Assembly (NCBI GenBank): GCA_025449595.1
Contig: JANWJC010000221.1
Coordinates: 1-43,558, forward strand
DNA: 43,558 nucleotides
Source of the DNA: Acidobacteriota bacterium
GTDB lineage: Bacteria > Actinomycetota > Actinomycetes > S36-B12 > CAIYMF01
Direction of reading: 5' to 3'
Shown: positions 35,949 through 43,558 of the stretch, in pieces
Numbering within the stretch: position 1 is the first letter of the stretch
How the letters are laid out: each line of letters begins with the position of its first letter
Position numbers and translations under genes: made by a program
The notes under the pieces: generated by a model
What the model saw: only the letters and a program-made list of their open reading frames with translations
What the model was told of the DNA's origin: nothing
The model's database searches: none

Positions 35949-36723
35949 CGTTGGCTCCACCAGCATCCCAAACTTGCAGAACTGAGCATTGGGAGGCCGG
36001 CGGATCGCCACGCGGGGACCACGGGTCCTGCTCCGGACGGTAGGGGGCATCGCGCACCTCGCGGACGTCGTACCCGGCAGTGGCCAACGCAGCGGTGATC
36101 TCGTCCTCGCTGCGGAAGCGCAGCGAGGACGAGATCAGGGTCTGGTCATCGAAGACCCGGACCGACTCAAAGGTCACCAGCGGCAGGTGCACCTCGGTCA
36201 GCTGTACCCAGTGCCGGATCGGACCGTGCCCGGGCACGTTGGTGACCGTCTCGGACTGCTCGCGGGTCCACTCCTGCCAACCCTGGCGCGCCGGGCGACG
36301 GGTCTCGAACACCAGGTGCCCGCCAGGGCGTATGCAACGCCGAAGGACGGTCAGCGTCTTCACCCAGTCCCGTTCCTCCACGATCGCCTGGGCTACGTTG
36401 CCGGTCATGACGGCGAGGTCGACCCGACCCCGCAGGTCCTCTGGAACAGCGGCGGCGTCGCCGTGTACCCAACGCACCCTGCTCGCACCTGGCTTGTCGC
36501 GGGCGACGTCGAGCGAGGCACCAGCCGGGTCCACACCCACCACCTCGACGCCCCGCTTGGCGAGTAGCAGCGCGAAGGTCCCGGTGCCACATCCCAGGTC
36601 CAGCACCACTTGGGCACCCAGTTCGGAGACGATCGCGGCGTAGACGTCAAGGTCGCTGCGGTCAGGGTCCAGGGCGTCATAGACGGCAGCGAGAAGAGGA
36701 TGCTCGAAGATGTCGTCAGCCAC
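35812..36723 (-). CDS. Class I SAM-dependent methyltransferase, C-terminal end probably altered
   Basis: 'VLDLGCGTGTFALLLAKRGVEVVGVDPAGASLDVAR'; homology-like sequence ends near 'DAPYRPEQDPW' (about 36000). Confidence 0.8.
   Translation of the reverse strand: MADDIFEHPLLAAVYDALDPDRSDLDVYAAIVSELGAQVVLDLGCGTGTFALLLAKRGVEVVGVDPAGASLDVARDKPGASRVRWVHGDAAAVPEDLRGRVDLAVMTGNVAQAIVEERDWVKTLTVLRRCIRPGGHLVFETRRPARQGWQEWTREQSETVTNVPGHGPIRHWVQLTEVHLPLVTFESVRVFDDQTLISSSLRFRSEDEITAALATAGYDVREVRDAPYRPEQDPWSPRGDPPASQCSVLQVWDAGGANVTETSCALRVGSRFWRSSRPTGCGQWRRRRARPAVNHRERSARRH
36097..36136. repeat. Perfect 18-bp-stem hairpin with GAAG loop
   Basis: GATCTCGTCCTCGCTGCG-gaag-CGCAGCGAGGACGAGATC, inside the methyltransferase CDS. 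Confidence 0.9.
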
Positions 36724-36987
36724 CCGGCCACGCTATGACGCCGTCAGGCGCATCCGAGATCCTGCTATGGGATCCATCGCCGTTCACGTATCCACCTGTG
36801 CCACAGCGAGCCGACAGCCATGCGATCCAGCCGTCAAGCTCGAGTCGTCCCGAGGGTGTCTCGCAGCGGGGTCGCTCAGCGGTTGTCTCGGGAGTGGTCG
36901 CGCATGGCCGAGATCGTCGGAACGGTCGCGTTCGTCGCACGCAGCGGCCAGGATCGGCTCGCCCGCGAGCGTCGCTAGGGTGCCCGA

Positions 36988-37482
36988 GTGACCACGCATC
37001 GGACCGGCGACGAACGCACGGTGATGGAGTACCAGCCCGAGGCGCAACGCTCCGACCTTGCGGCCCTGCTAGATGACCTCACCGAGGAGGAGCCGCGCGC
37101 CCGACTGGTGCCGTCGCTGACCACGCCGCTCGGGCCGGTCACGCACGCCACCTTTGTCGAGCAGGTGTGGTTCCACCACCGAGTGGCCGGTATGTCGCGT
37201 GAGCAGGTCGGGATACCGGAGACCGTCGACGAAAGCTTCACCCTGGCTCCGGACGACACCGTGGCCGCCGTACGGCAGCGCTATCTCGAGGCCTGCAATC
37301 GCTCCAGGGAGATGGCTGCCGAACACGACCTGGACGAGGTCTTCGATTGGCGTGGAACTGCGGTCAGCCTGCGCTTCCTCTATGCCCATCTGCTGACCGA
37401 GCTAGCGCGCCATGCTGGCCACGGCGAGATCCTGGTCGAGCAGCTGCGGGCCCGCCGCGGAGCGGGCGAACCAGGGGCCTGA
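36988..37482 (+). CDS. DinB-like / DUF664 family protein
   Basis: 'DLTEEEPRARLVPSLTTPLGPVTHATFVEQVWFHHRVAGM...TAVSLRFLYAHLLTELARHAGHGEILVEQL'. Confidence 0.8.
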   Translation: MTTHRTGDERTVMEYQPEAQRSDLAALLDDLTEEEPRARLVPSLTTPLGPVTHATFVEQVWFHHRVAGMSREQVGIPETVDESFTLAPDDTVAAVRQRYLEACNRSREMAAEHDLDEVFDWRGTAVSLRFLYAHLLTELARHAGHGEILVEQLRARRGAGEPGA

Positions 37483-37537
37483 ACGGCTGCCGACGACCCG
37501 CCACGCTCCGGCGGCACTCGCGGCGAAGTGACGCGTG

Positions 37538-37566
37538 CGCCGAATCAGAGGGAGCCTTTCCGCTGC
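37538..37566. repeat. 29-bp direct repeat, copy 1
   Basis: CGCCGAATCAGAGGGAGCCTTTCCGCTGC; one mismatch to copy 2 at 40747. Confidence 0.85.
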
Positions 37567-37596
37567 GACGTAGTGCACTGGCCGCCGTACGCCGAA

Positions 37597-38136
37597 CTAG
37601 CGATCATGCAGCTCCGCCTGGATCGCACGAATGGCTTGTCCGATGCAGCCACTGCTCAAGCGCCCTGGACCGAGCGGGCCGGCTCCGTCCTGGCCAAGCG
37701 CAGGAAGTGAAGCAAGAGCGCCGGCGACCACGTCGTTCATCGCAGCAACCTGTCGGCGGGCCCCTGAACGCGTCACCTCGTCACCGTCGCCGGCCAGTGT
37801 TGAAGCCTTTGCTGCGTAACCTGCCGCACCCAAGGCATGCGCGCCCATGTGAGCGACCGCCGCCGCTTGCTCCGCGGCGTACGCCGCGGCTCTGGCCGCT
37901 GGCGTTGTCGCTTCCCGAGCGGCAGCTCCGGCATCGCCACCTCGGCGTCGACCCGCATCGGCGACGCCGAGATCGCCCACAGCGAAGGCCCGTGCCTGAT
38001 CAATCGCGTTTCGCACTCTGTCGTCGTCGGGCACAGCCGTCTCGTAGATCGCAAGGACGTGCTCGGCACAATCGGCCGCCCACCATGCAACCCGCTTGCG
38101 ATCTTCAACGCTCAGGGTTTGCGGGGAGTTCGACAC
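37597..38136 (-). CDS. Imm_5-like putative immunity protein
   Basis: 'TLSVEDRKRVAWWAADCAEHVLAIYETAVPDDDRVRNAIDQARAFAVGD...ARAAAYAAEQAAAVAHMGAHALGAAGYAAKAS'; GTG start. Confidence 0.65.
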   Translation of the reverse strand: MSNSPQTLSVEDRKRVAWWAADCAEHVLAIYETAVPDDDRVRNAIDQARAFAVGDLGVADAGRRRGGDAGAAAREATTPAARAAAYAAEQAAAVAHMGAHALGAAGYAAKASTLAGDGDEVTRSGARRQVAAMNDVVAGALASLPALGQDGAGPLGPGRLSSGCIGQAIRAIQAELHDR

Positions 38137-38341
38137 TTCACCGAGAGTAGTCCTGCGAGCGTTTGAAAGGACGCCGGGCCTTCGGGCCGAGGCCCGCATA
38201 CTCGCAAGGCCACCGCTGACCCCGAAGTCCGATGGACGCCGAGGAAGTGAGACCTCAGCCGCCCTCCCCTGCATCAGGCGCGATACAGCTCTCCGAAGTC
38301 GTTGTCCGCGTCGTCGATCGCCGACGCGGACCTTCTTCGAG

Positions 38342-38746
38342 CTAGCTGGAGGCGTCGCGGACGAGTGCGGTGTCGACGAACTGCTCGAACCGGACGATGA
38401 GCCCGCCCCGGACCACGAAGTGGTGCGCGACCCGCACGGCCAGCGGCATTCCGGTCGTCCGGTTGCGGGCGGTGTAGCGGGCCAGGACGACCACGTTCTC
38501 CCCGTCGACGATGTAGGTGTCGTCGTGAGCTGCCCAGCCGTCCCACTCCGCGGCCAGCTTCTCCATGACGTTGGCAGTCACGCCTTCAGGAGTTCGGTAG
38601 GTGCCGGCCAACGGGAAGCCCGCCATCTCGGTCCACTCCACATCGGGGGCAAGGGTTCGGCGGAGCGCCTCAAGATCACCGGCGGCTGACGCGATGTACT
38701 GGCGGCGTACGACGTCTGCCGGAAAGGCGTCCTGGTTCAACCCCAC
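38342..38746 (-). CDS. SnoaL/NTF2-like protein
   Basis: 'RRQYIASAAGDLEALRRTLAPDVEWTEMAGFPLAGTYRTPEGV...RVAHHFVVRGGLIVRFEQFVDTALV'. Confidence 0.85.
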   Translation of the reverse strand: MGLNQDAFPADVVRRQYIASAAGDLEALRRTLAPDVEWTEMAGFPLAGTYRTPEGVTANVMEKLAAEWDGWAAHDDTYIVDGENVVVLARYTARNRTTGMPLAVRVAHHFVVRGGLIVRFEQFVDTALVRDASS

Positions 38747-39543
38747 GTCATCTCTCCCTTGGCGACCTTGGCGCCCAGGCTGGCGGCGATCTTCAGGGCG
38801 GCGCCGGGGTAGGCGGCCAGGAGCGCCGCCTCGGCCTCGGCTGCGTCGGCCGATGACGCGATCACCTTCTCGAAGAACTCGAGATAGTCGCGCGTGTGGG
38901 CGATGGCGGTCAGGTCGGTGGGTGATCCCGCGACCCGGTGGCCGGCGACGACGTACGCCGGTTCGAGGGCCTCGAGGTCGTTGAGCACGCTGATCCACTC
39001 GGCGCGCAGTTCGGACGTCGCGCTGTCGGCGGTCCACACGTGCAGCCCCTCGAACAGGAGGACGCCGCCGAGGAGGGACCGGGACCCGGGCTCGAACAGG
39101 TACCAGGAACGGTCGCCCAGCAGGTCGCTGCCCCGGCGTACCTCGATCGTGGTGTCGTCCACCCTCAGCGTCGGCTCGGTCAGTGTCGCGATGTCGACCA
39201 GCCGCGTCGGCAGGTTCGGACCGAGGTGGGCCCAAGCCTGCAGCTTGCCCGCGTAGCTGTGCGCTATGTGCTCGATGACGTCGGCCGGCGCGAGAAAGGT
39301 CGCCTCGGGGAAGGCGTCGGCAATCACCTCGGCACCGAAGTAGAAGTCCGGGTCGCCCGCGGTGACGACGACGTTGGTGAGTCGCTTGCCGGAGTCCAGG
39401 ACCTCGGCGACGATCCGGTGCCCGTCGGCGCGGGTGAAGGCCGCGTCGACCACCAGAGCCTCGGTGTCGCCGGTGATCAGCACGCTGGTCTTGTTCAGGG
39501 AGGAGTCGGCCGCGTCGATGACGGCGTACGTGAGAGTTGACAT
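38737..39543 (-). CDS. MBL-fold metallo-hydrolase-like protein with atypical metal motif
   Basis: 'MSTLTYAVIDAADSSLNKTSVLITGDTEALVVDAAFTRADGHRIVAEVLDSGKRLTNVVVTAGDPDFYFGAEVI'. Confidence 0.8.
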   Translation of the reverse strand: MSTLTYAVIDAADSSLNKTSVLITGDTEALVVDAAFTRADGHRIVAEVLDSGKRLTNVVVTAGDPDFYFGAEVIADAFPEATFLAPADVIEHIAHSYAGKLQAWAHLGPNLPTRLVDIATLTEPTLRVDDTTIEVRRGSDLLGDRSWYLFEPGSRSLLGGVLLFEGLHVWTADSATSELRAEWISVLNDLEALEPAYVVAGHRVAGSPTDLTAIAHTRDYLEFFEKVIASSADAAEAEAALLAAYPGAALKIAASLGAKVAKGEMTWG

Positions 39544-39601
39544 GATGGTAACCGTAGGATCGCAAGCTTCGATCTTCACGGTCACGACGGGAGCAACGCT
39601 G

Positions 39602-40504
39602 GTGAAAACGGGACATTCGGCCATCCGCCGGGTCCGGTTCGTACCTCCCAGTCCGGACGTCGGCGACATCGAGGTGAACACGCTCGAGGGCATCAGGAAT
39701 CGCGGCGGACCACGCGAGTTCCTCACCCCACAACGCCTCGACTTCGACCTGCTGATCCACATCAAGGACGGAGCCGCCGTGCACACGGTCGACTTCACCG
39801 ACTACGCCCTGAGCCCGGGCGACGTCCTGTGGGTGCGCGCCGGACAGGTCCACCGGTGGGGAACGATCGCCGACATCGATGGGGCAGTCGTGATGTTCGG
39901 CCCCCACAGCGTCGATGACCGCACCAGCGATCTGATCAGGTCACAGGCGGTGCGGCTCCGCAACCACTGGTCCGCGGGCGACCTGAGGGGGACACCGGTG
40001 ATGCAGACCCTCGAGCTGATGGCCGCCATCACCGACTCGACGAACATGGAGCGGGGCAACCTGCGCCAGGCCGCACGCGCCCACGTCCTCGCTACCCTTC
40101 TTCTCGAGCTCGACCTGGTCCAGGCAACCGACGGATCGAGCGCGCCTGCCAGCCGGACGCACGAAGTCTTCACCTGGTTCCGCGACCAGGTCGAGGAGAA
40201 CTTTCGGCACTGGCACACGGTCAGCGAGTACGCCACCCGGTTGGGATACACCTCACGAACTCTCAACCGCCTTGCCCGCCAGCACACCACGCTCTCCGCC
40301 AAGGAGTTCATCGATGAGCGCCTCGTCCTGGAGGCCAAGCGCATGCTCAGCCACGCCGACGCATCGGTCGCAGAAATCGCCGACGACCTCGGCTTCGACG
40401 ATGCCTCGAACTTCTCCTCCTACTTCCGCCGCCAGACCTTCATGACGCCCGGCGCCTTCCGCAACCGAAGCCGCGGGGGAAGCCGAACGATGCCGACTCG
40501 CTGA
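39602..40504 (+). CDS. AraC family transcriptional regulator
   Basis: 'HTVSEYATRLGYTSRTLNRLARQHTTLSAKEFIDERLVLEAKRMLSHADASVAEIADDLGFDDASNFSSYFRRQTFMTPGAFR'; start uncertain (39545 or 39602). Confidence 0.9.
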   Translation: MKTGHSAIRRVRFVPPSPDVGDIEVNTLEGIRNRGGPREFLTPQRLDFDLLIHIKDGAAVHTVDFTDYALSPGDVLWVRAGQVHRWGTIADIDGAVVMFGPHSVDDRTSDLIRSQAVRLRNHWSAGDLRGTPVMQTLELMAAITDSTNMERGNLRQAARAHVLATLLLELDLVQATDGSSAPASRTHEVFTWFRDQVEENFRHWHTVSEYATRLGYTSRTLNRLARQHTTLSAKEFIDERLVLEAKRMLSHADASVAEIADDLGFDDASNFSSYFRRQTFMTPGAFRNRSRGGSRTMPTR

Positions 40505-40746
40505 CGGTCCTGTTCGGATTCGTGACGGGCACTTGCTGAGGCCCCGCCGTCGCTGCCGGTCAGCTGACCGGCCCCGGGCTGGTCGGAAGGAGGGACGAAC
40601 GACGTGCGCGTCACCATGGAAGTACACAAGCGAAGGGATGACCAGAGCACGTTGCCCGCAAGTCGTGACACAGGCCGTCGATCATTACGAAGGGGGATCC
40701 TCATGCGGAACGTCCCGGCCGGACTAAACGCGGCGAAGGAACAATA

Positions 40747-40775
40747 CGCCGAATCGGAGGGAGCCTTTCCGCTGC
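40747..40775. repeat. 29-bp direct repeat, copy 2
   Basis: CGCCGAATCGGAGGGAGCCTTTCCGCTGC. Confidence 0.85.
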
Positions 40776-41058
40776 TGCGGGGGACGTTTCCTGCCTAGCC
40801 CGAGCCGCGCTCACCATGGTGGAACGCGCCGGTAAGGAACTGCTCGACACCGGGACACTCGGCTTCCTAGACGGCGCAATCGGGTACGCCGACCTGCAGC
40901 GACGCTTCGGCTCGTGACTGCTGTCCCCTGCGTCCAGCAAGACCGACCGGGCCGCTCACGCCGACGGCGGCATCGCCACAACGCGAGGTCGGCGCCGGCC
41001 AATCGCGGCGATATGACGCGCCTTCGTAGTGCATTTCAGGCCGAGCGTCTGCTCGACG

Positions 41059-41496
41059 TCACCGGCTCTCTGCTCTGCGTAGTACCGACTGGAACTGCTT
41101 TCCCAGCGTGCGCGCCCCCGCGATGGGGATCAAGGCAGCGAGGAGTCTTCCGGTGAGCGAGCTCGGCACCCGAGTGAGCGAGACGCGCAGGTCGGTGCCC
41201 TCCGTTGACGGCATCAGCTCGTACCGCCAGCCGCTGCCCGGCGCCCACAGGTTTGAGTCGAGGGTGTCGATCGTGACGGTTCCGGCCGCGGCGTCCCATG
41301 AGTAACGCTCCCGCTCCCAACCCATGCCGGTGCCCTCGGTCACCTCCGCCCAGTCCGGGCCCTGGTCGTGCAGCTTGAAGTGCGCCTCGTCGACGTTCGG
41401 CCACCAGCGGGCCCGATCGGGGCCGAAGTCGGTGATCACGGCCATGACGTTGCTCGGCGACAGGCTTGTGTGAACGGTGAACCGTGTCGTCGCCAT
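41059..41496 (-). CDS. SRPBCC family protein
   Basis: 'TTRFTVHTSLSPSNVMAVITDFGPDRARWWPNVDEAHFKLHD'. Confidence 0.8.
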   Translation of the reverse strand: MATTRFTVHTSLSPSNVMAVITDFGPDRARWWPNVDEAHFKLHDQGPDWAEVTEGTGMGWERERYSWDAAAGTVTIDTLDSNLWAPGSGWRYELMPSTEGTDLRVSLTRVPSSLTGRLLAALIPIAGARTLGKQFQSVLRRAESR

Positions 41497-41733
41497 GCGC
41501 GTCTCCTCTTGCGGCGTTGAAGTCGGGCTGTCCGGTGACCATCATCCGCCCCGCCGAAGCGCCGTCGCGCCAACCAACCAGCCGAGGGCACCAGATGCGG
41601 CCAGGCGGCACGTGGCGGAATGACGCAGGGTTGTCCGCTAGGCGGTGACAGCCGCGGACCGGGGCGTCCAAAGGGACCTGGACCTCGATGATCACCTGCA
41701 TTGCCGGTGGACTTGGTTGGTCGGAGGTGATCT

Positions 41734-42165
41734 TCATCGATGGCTGGGGTGGATCGTTCCCTGCCGGAACCGGTTCGGCGCAGGCGACGCCCTCGAAGAG
41801 TTACCGCCGTGGTTGCAGTTTCGGATCAGACGCGGCAAGCCAGTGGACGGGGCCGCCCTGGATTGGTGGGTCCACGCTCGGGTCGCCATGGGTGTGGACG
41901 GGGATAGCTCGGGGTGCCGGCTCGATTGTGGCGAGGCCGTCCTGCCGTCGTACTGGACGCGCCGGGCTGGGTCACGCAACAACTGGTGCGCGGTCAGGAT
42001 GTGTTGCAGGAGTGCATCTGAGGCCGCCGACCGGGCAGGGTCAGTGCTGCGGGTGTCAGGGTGGTGCTGGCGGAGCAGGGCACGTAGGCGTGGTTGATCT
42101 GGGCCGCGCTGGCGTGCGGACTGAGCCCCAGGATGACATAGGGGTCGCTGTGGTCGTCGGTCATG
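41734..42165 (-). pseudogene. J-domain (DnaJ-like) protein disrupted by a frameshift
   Basis: 'MTDDHSDPYVILGLSPHASAAQINHAY' continues in another frame as 'RALLRQHHPDTRSTDPARSAASDALLQHILTAHQLLRDPARRVQYD' (HPD motif). Confidence 0.75.
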
Positions 42166-42416
42166 ATCGGTCCTGGCTCCTGCCGAGCGAGGCAGTGTCC
42201 TGGGGCTGTGGTCCCGGCGATCTGGTGGTCGGGACCACAGCGGGTAGGTGGGTTGCCGGCCCGGTCCGCTGCAAGGGGTGCGCCCTGCGGGCGTGCGTCG
42301 CGCTGTGCGTTGAGCGCTCGGTGGGGGACGTTGCGGGCGGGGCCGGCACTCACCTATGACTGCTGTGTCGCGGTGGGCTTTTCCTTCCTTCCTATCTCGT
42401 CTTCTTGCTCCGCTGG

Positions 42417-42719
42417 TCAGCAACTGTCGGGCGGGGGTGATCGTTGCCTGCCCCACCGGCCGGTGACAGGGTGCCGCGGCCGGGTCGCAAGGAGCAGCAA
42501 GGGCAGGTCCTCCCGGCGGTGAGGCGCCACTGGGCGGGGCTGCACGGCCGTGGCGGCGTGAGGGGTAGGCGGCGGGCTCGCCGGCCACCCAGTGGCGATG
42601 ATCTCGTCGAACTCCGCCCGCAGCAGGTCCACGTCCGAGCACACCAGCACCCAGAATCGTTCGTCTTCGGCATGCGTACCTGTGTCAGCGCGTACCGCGG
42701 GGGTGGCCATGGCATACAC
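42417..42719 (-). CDS. Small hypothetical protein between hsp20 and the J-domain gene
   Basis: 'HAEDERFWVLVCSDVDLLRAEFDEIIATGWP'. Confidence 0.55.
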   Translation of the reverse strand: MYAMATPAVRADTGTHAEDERFWVLVCSDVDLLRAEFDEIIATGWPASPPPTPHAATAVQPRPVAPHRREDLPLLLLATRPRHPVTGRWGRQRSPPPDSC

Positions 42720-42728
42720 CTCCCCGGC

Positions 42729-43181
42729 TCAGGCGTTGACAGCCTTGCGGTCCGCACTGCTGGCGGCGCTGATGGAGATCTTGCGGGGTTTGGCCTGCTC
42801 GGCGACCGGGATCGCCAAGGCGAGCACCCCGGTGTCATAGCTGGCGGTGATGTGCCCGGTGTCCAGGTTGTCCCCCAGCACCAGCTGGCGGCTGAACACC
42901 CCGCGGGGGCGTTCAGCGGCGAGCATCTCGGCGGCGTCGCTGGCCCGGGCCGGGCGTTCAGCCCGCACGGTGACCACGTTGCGTTCCACGTCCAGGTCGA
43001 TCGAGTCCGGGTTGACCCCGGGCAGGTCGAACTCGACGTGGAAGGTGTCACCGTCTCGCCAGGCGTCCATCGGCATCACTGCCGGGCGGGCCAAGGTGCC
43101 GCTGGTGCCGAACATCTGCTGGGTGAGCCGGTCCAAGTCACGGAACGGGTCGGTGCGCATCAACATCGTTTCCACCTCCAT
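42729..43181 (-). CDS. Hsp20/alpha-crystallin family small heat shock protein
   Basis: '[20 protein letters not shown]...[42 protein letters not shown]'. Confidence 0.93.
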   Translation of the reverse strand: MEVETMLMRTDPFRDLDRLTQQMFGTSGTLARPAVMPMDAWRDGDTFHVEFDLPGVNPDSIDLDVERNVVTVRAERPARASDAAEMLAAERPRGVFSRQLVLGDNLDTGHITASYDTGVLALAIPVAEQAKPRKISISAASSADRKAVNA

Positions 43182-43210
43182 GGTTGTCTCCTGATGCTCC
43201 TGTCCGGAAG

Positions 43211-43279
43211 CCACAGACCCGGTTGATCTGTGGCATGCGCTATAGGAATCTTTTAACAGATGTGACATTCTGGTGTCAA
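43211..43279 (-). promoter_or_regulatory. hsp20 promoter/operator candidate
   Basis: Minus-strand TTGACA (43274-43279), 17-nt spacer, TTAAAA (43251-43256); CCACAGA-N9-TCTGTGG inverted repeat at 43211-43233. Confidence 0.45.
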
Positions 43280-43320
43280 CACGACGACAACAGATTCTTC
43301 TGCGGAGGGAGCCACAGGAA

Positions 43321-43558
43321 GTGAGCGATCCTGGGCCGGCCCGCGACCGGGGCGTGTACGGCATCTCGGTAGCCGCCGACCTGGTCGGCAACGGGGTGCA
43401 GAACCTACGTTTGTACGAGGCCCGCGGGCTGCTTCAGCCCGACCGCACCGCGGGTGGCACCCGCCGCTACAGCGCCGATGACCTGGACCGGCTCCGGCGC
43501 ATCGGCGAGCTGCTCAAGGCCGGACTGAACCTGGCCGGCATCGCCATGGTCTTAGACC
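43321..43558 (+). CDS. HspR-like MerR family regulator, truncated by window end
   Basis: '[69 protein letters not shown]' from GTG 43321; no stop before the window end. Confidence 0.85.
   Translation, partial: MSDPGPARDRGVYGISVAADLVGNGVQNLRLYEARGLLQPDRTAGGTRRYSADDLDRLRRIGELLKAGLNLAGIAMVLD

Noticed and set aside
38342-39907. 521-aa minus-strand ORF
   Set aside because: Arg/His/Gly-rich antiframe of the MBL gene; only its C-terminal SnoaL part (38342-38746) is credible

Overview
High-GC actinobacterial chromosomal segment (43.6 kb) mixing intact metabolic and regulatory loci with mobile-element scars. All calls come from reading the supplied translations and sequence; no database was searched.

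Main contents in order: DUF4234 protein and HNH/Excalibur lipoprotein (0.6-2.1 kb); DUF998 and NAD(P)-binding genes divergent from a MarR regulator (2.7-4.7); decayed Phd/RelE-like module beside an intact MazEF-like module (5.2-6.6); PPOX gene fused out of frame to a decayed TraD/TraG coupling-protein remnant (6.85-7.6); MmyB-like regulator divergent from an ADH/cyclophilin-like/SDR/cupin/CMD operon (7.7-12.4); IclR-bracketed putative sugar-acid utilisation locus (12.6-25.5); amidohydrolase and hypothetical fragments (25.7-27.0); P1 peptidase, APC permease, leaderless AmiC-like binding protein and MarR (27.0-31.2); non-coding scar with D-arm-less tRNA-fMet-like copies in a diverged tandem repeat (31.3-32.2); truncated cation transporter, VapBC, a truncated second copy of the ugpC-like ATPase gene, and a CxxC/DUF4913 chimera (32.4-35.9); methyltransferase with a perfect 18-bp-stem hairpin, DinB-like protein, Imm_5-like protein, SnoaL/MBL/AraC cluster (35.9-40.5); SRPBCC protein; J-domain relic, Hsp20 and HspR-like regulator (41.1-43.6).

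Best candidates for something under-described: the IclR-controlled locus that co-encodes an apparently metal-ligand-poor M24-fold protein and a U32-like barrel with a lactonase, an IlvD/Edd dehydratase and a DHDPS-family aldolase; and the tRNA-fMet-derived tandem scar.
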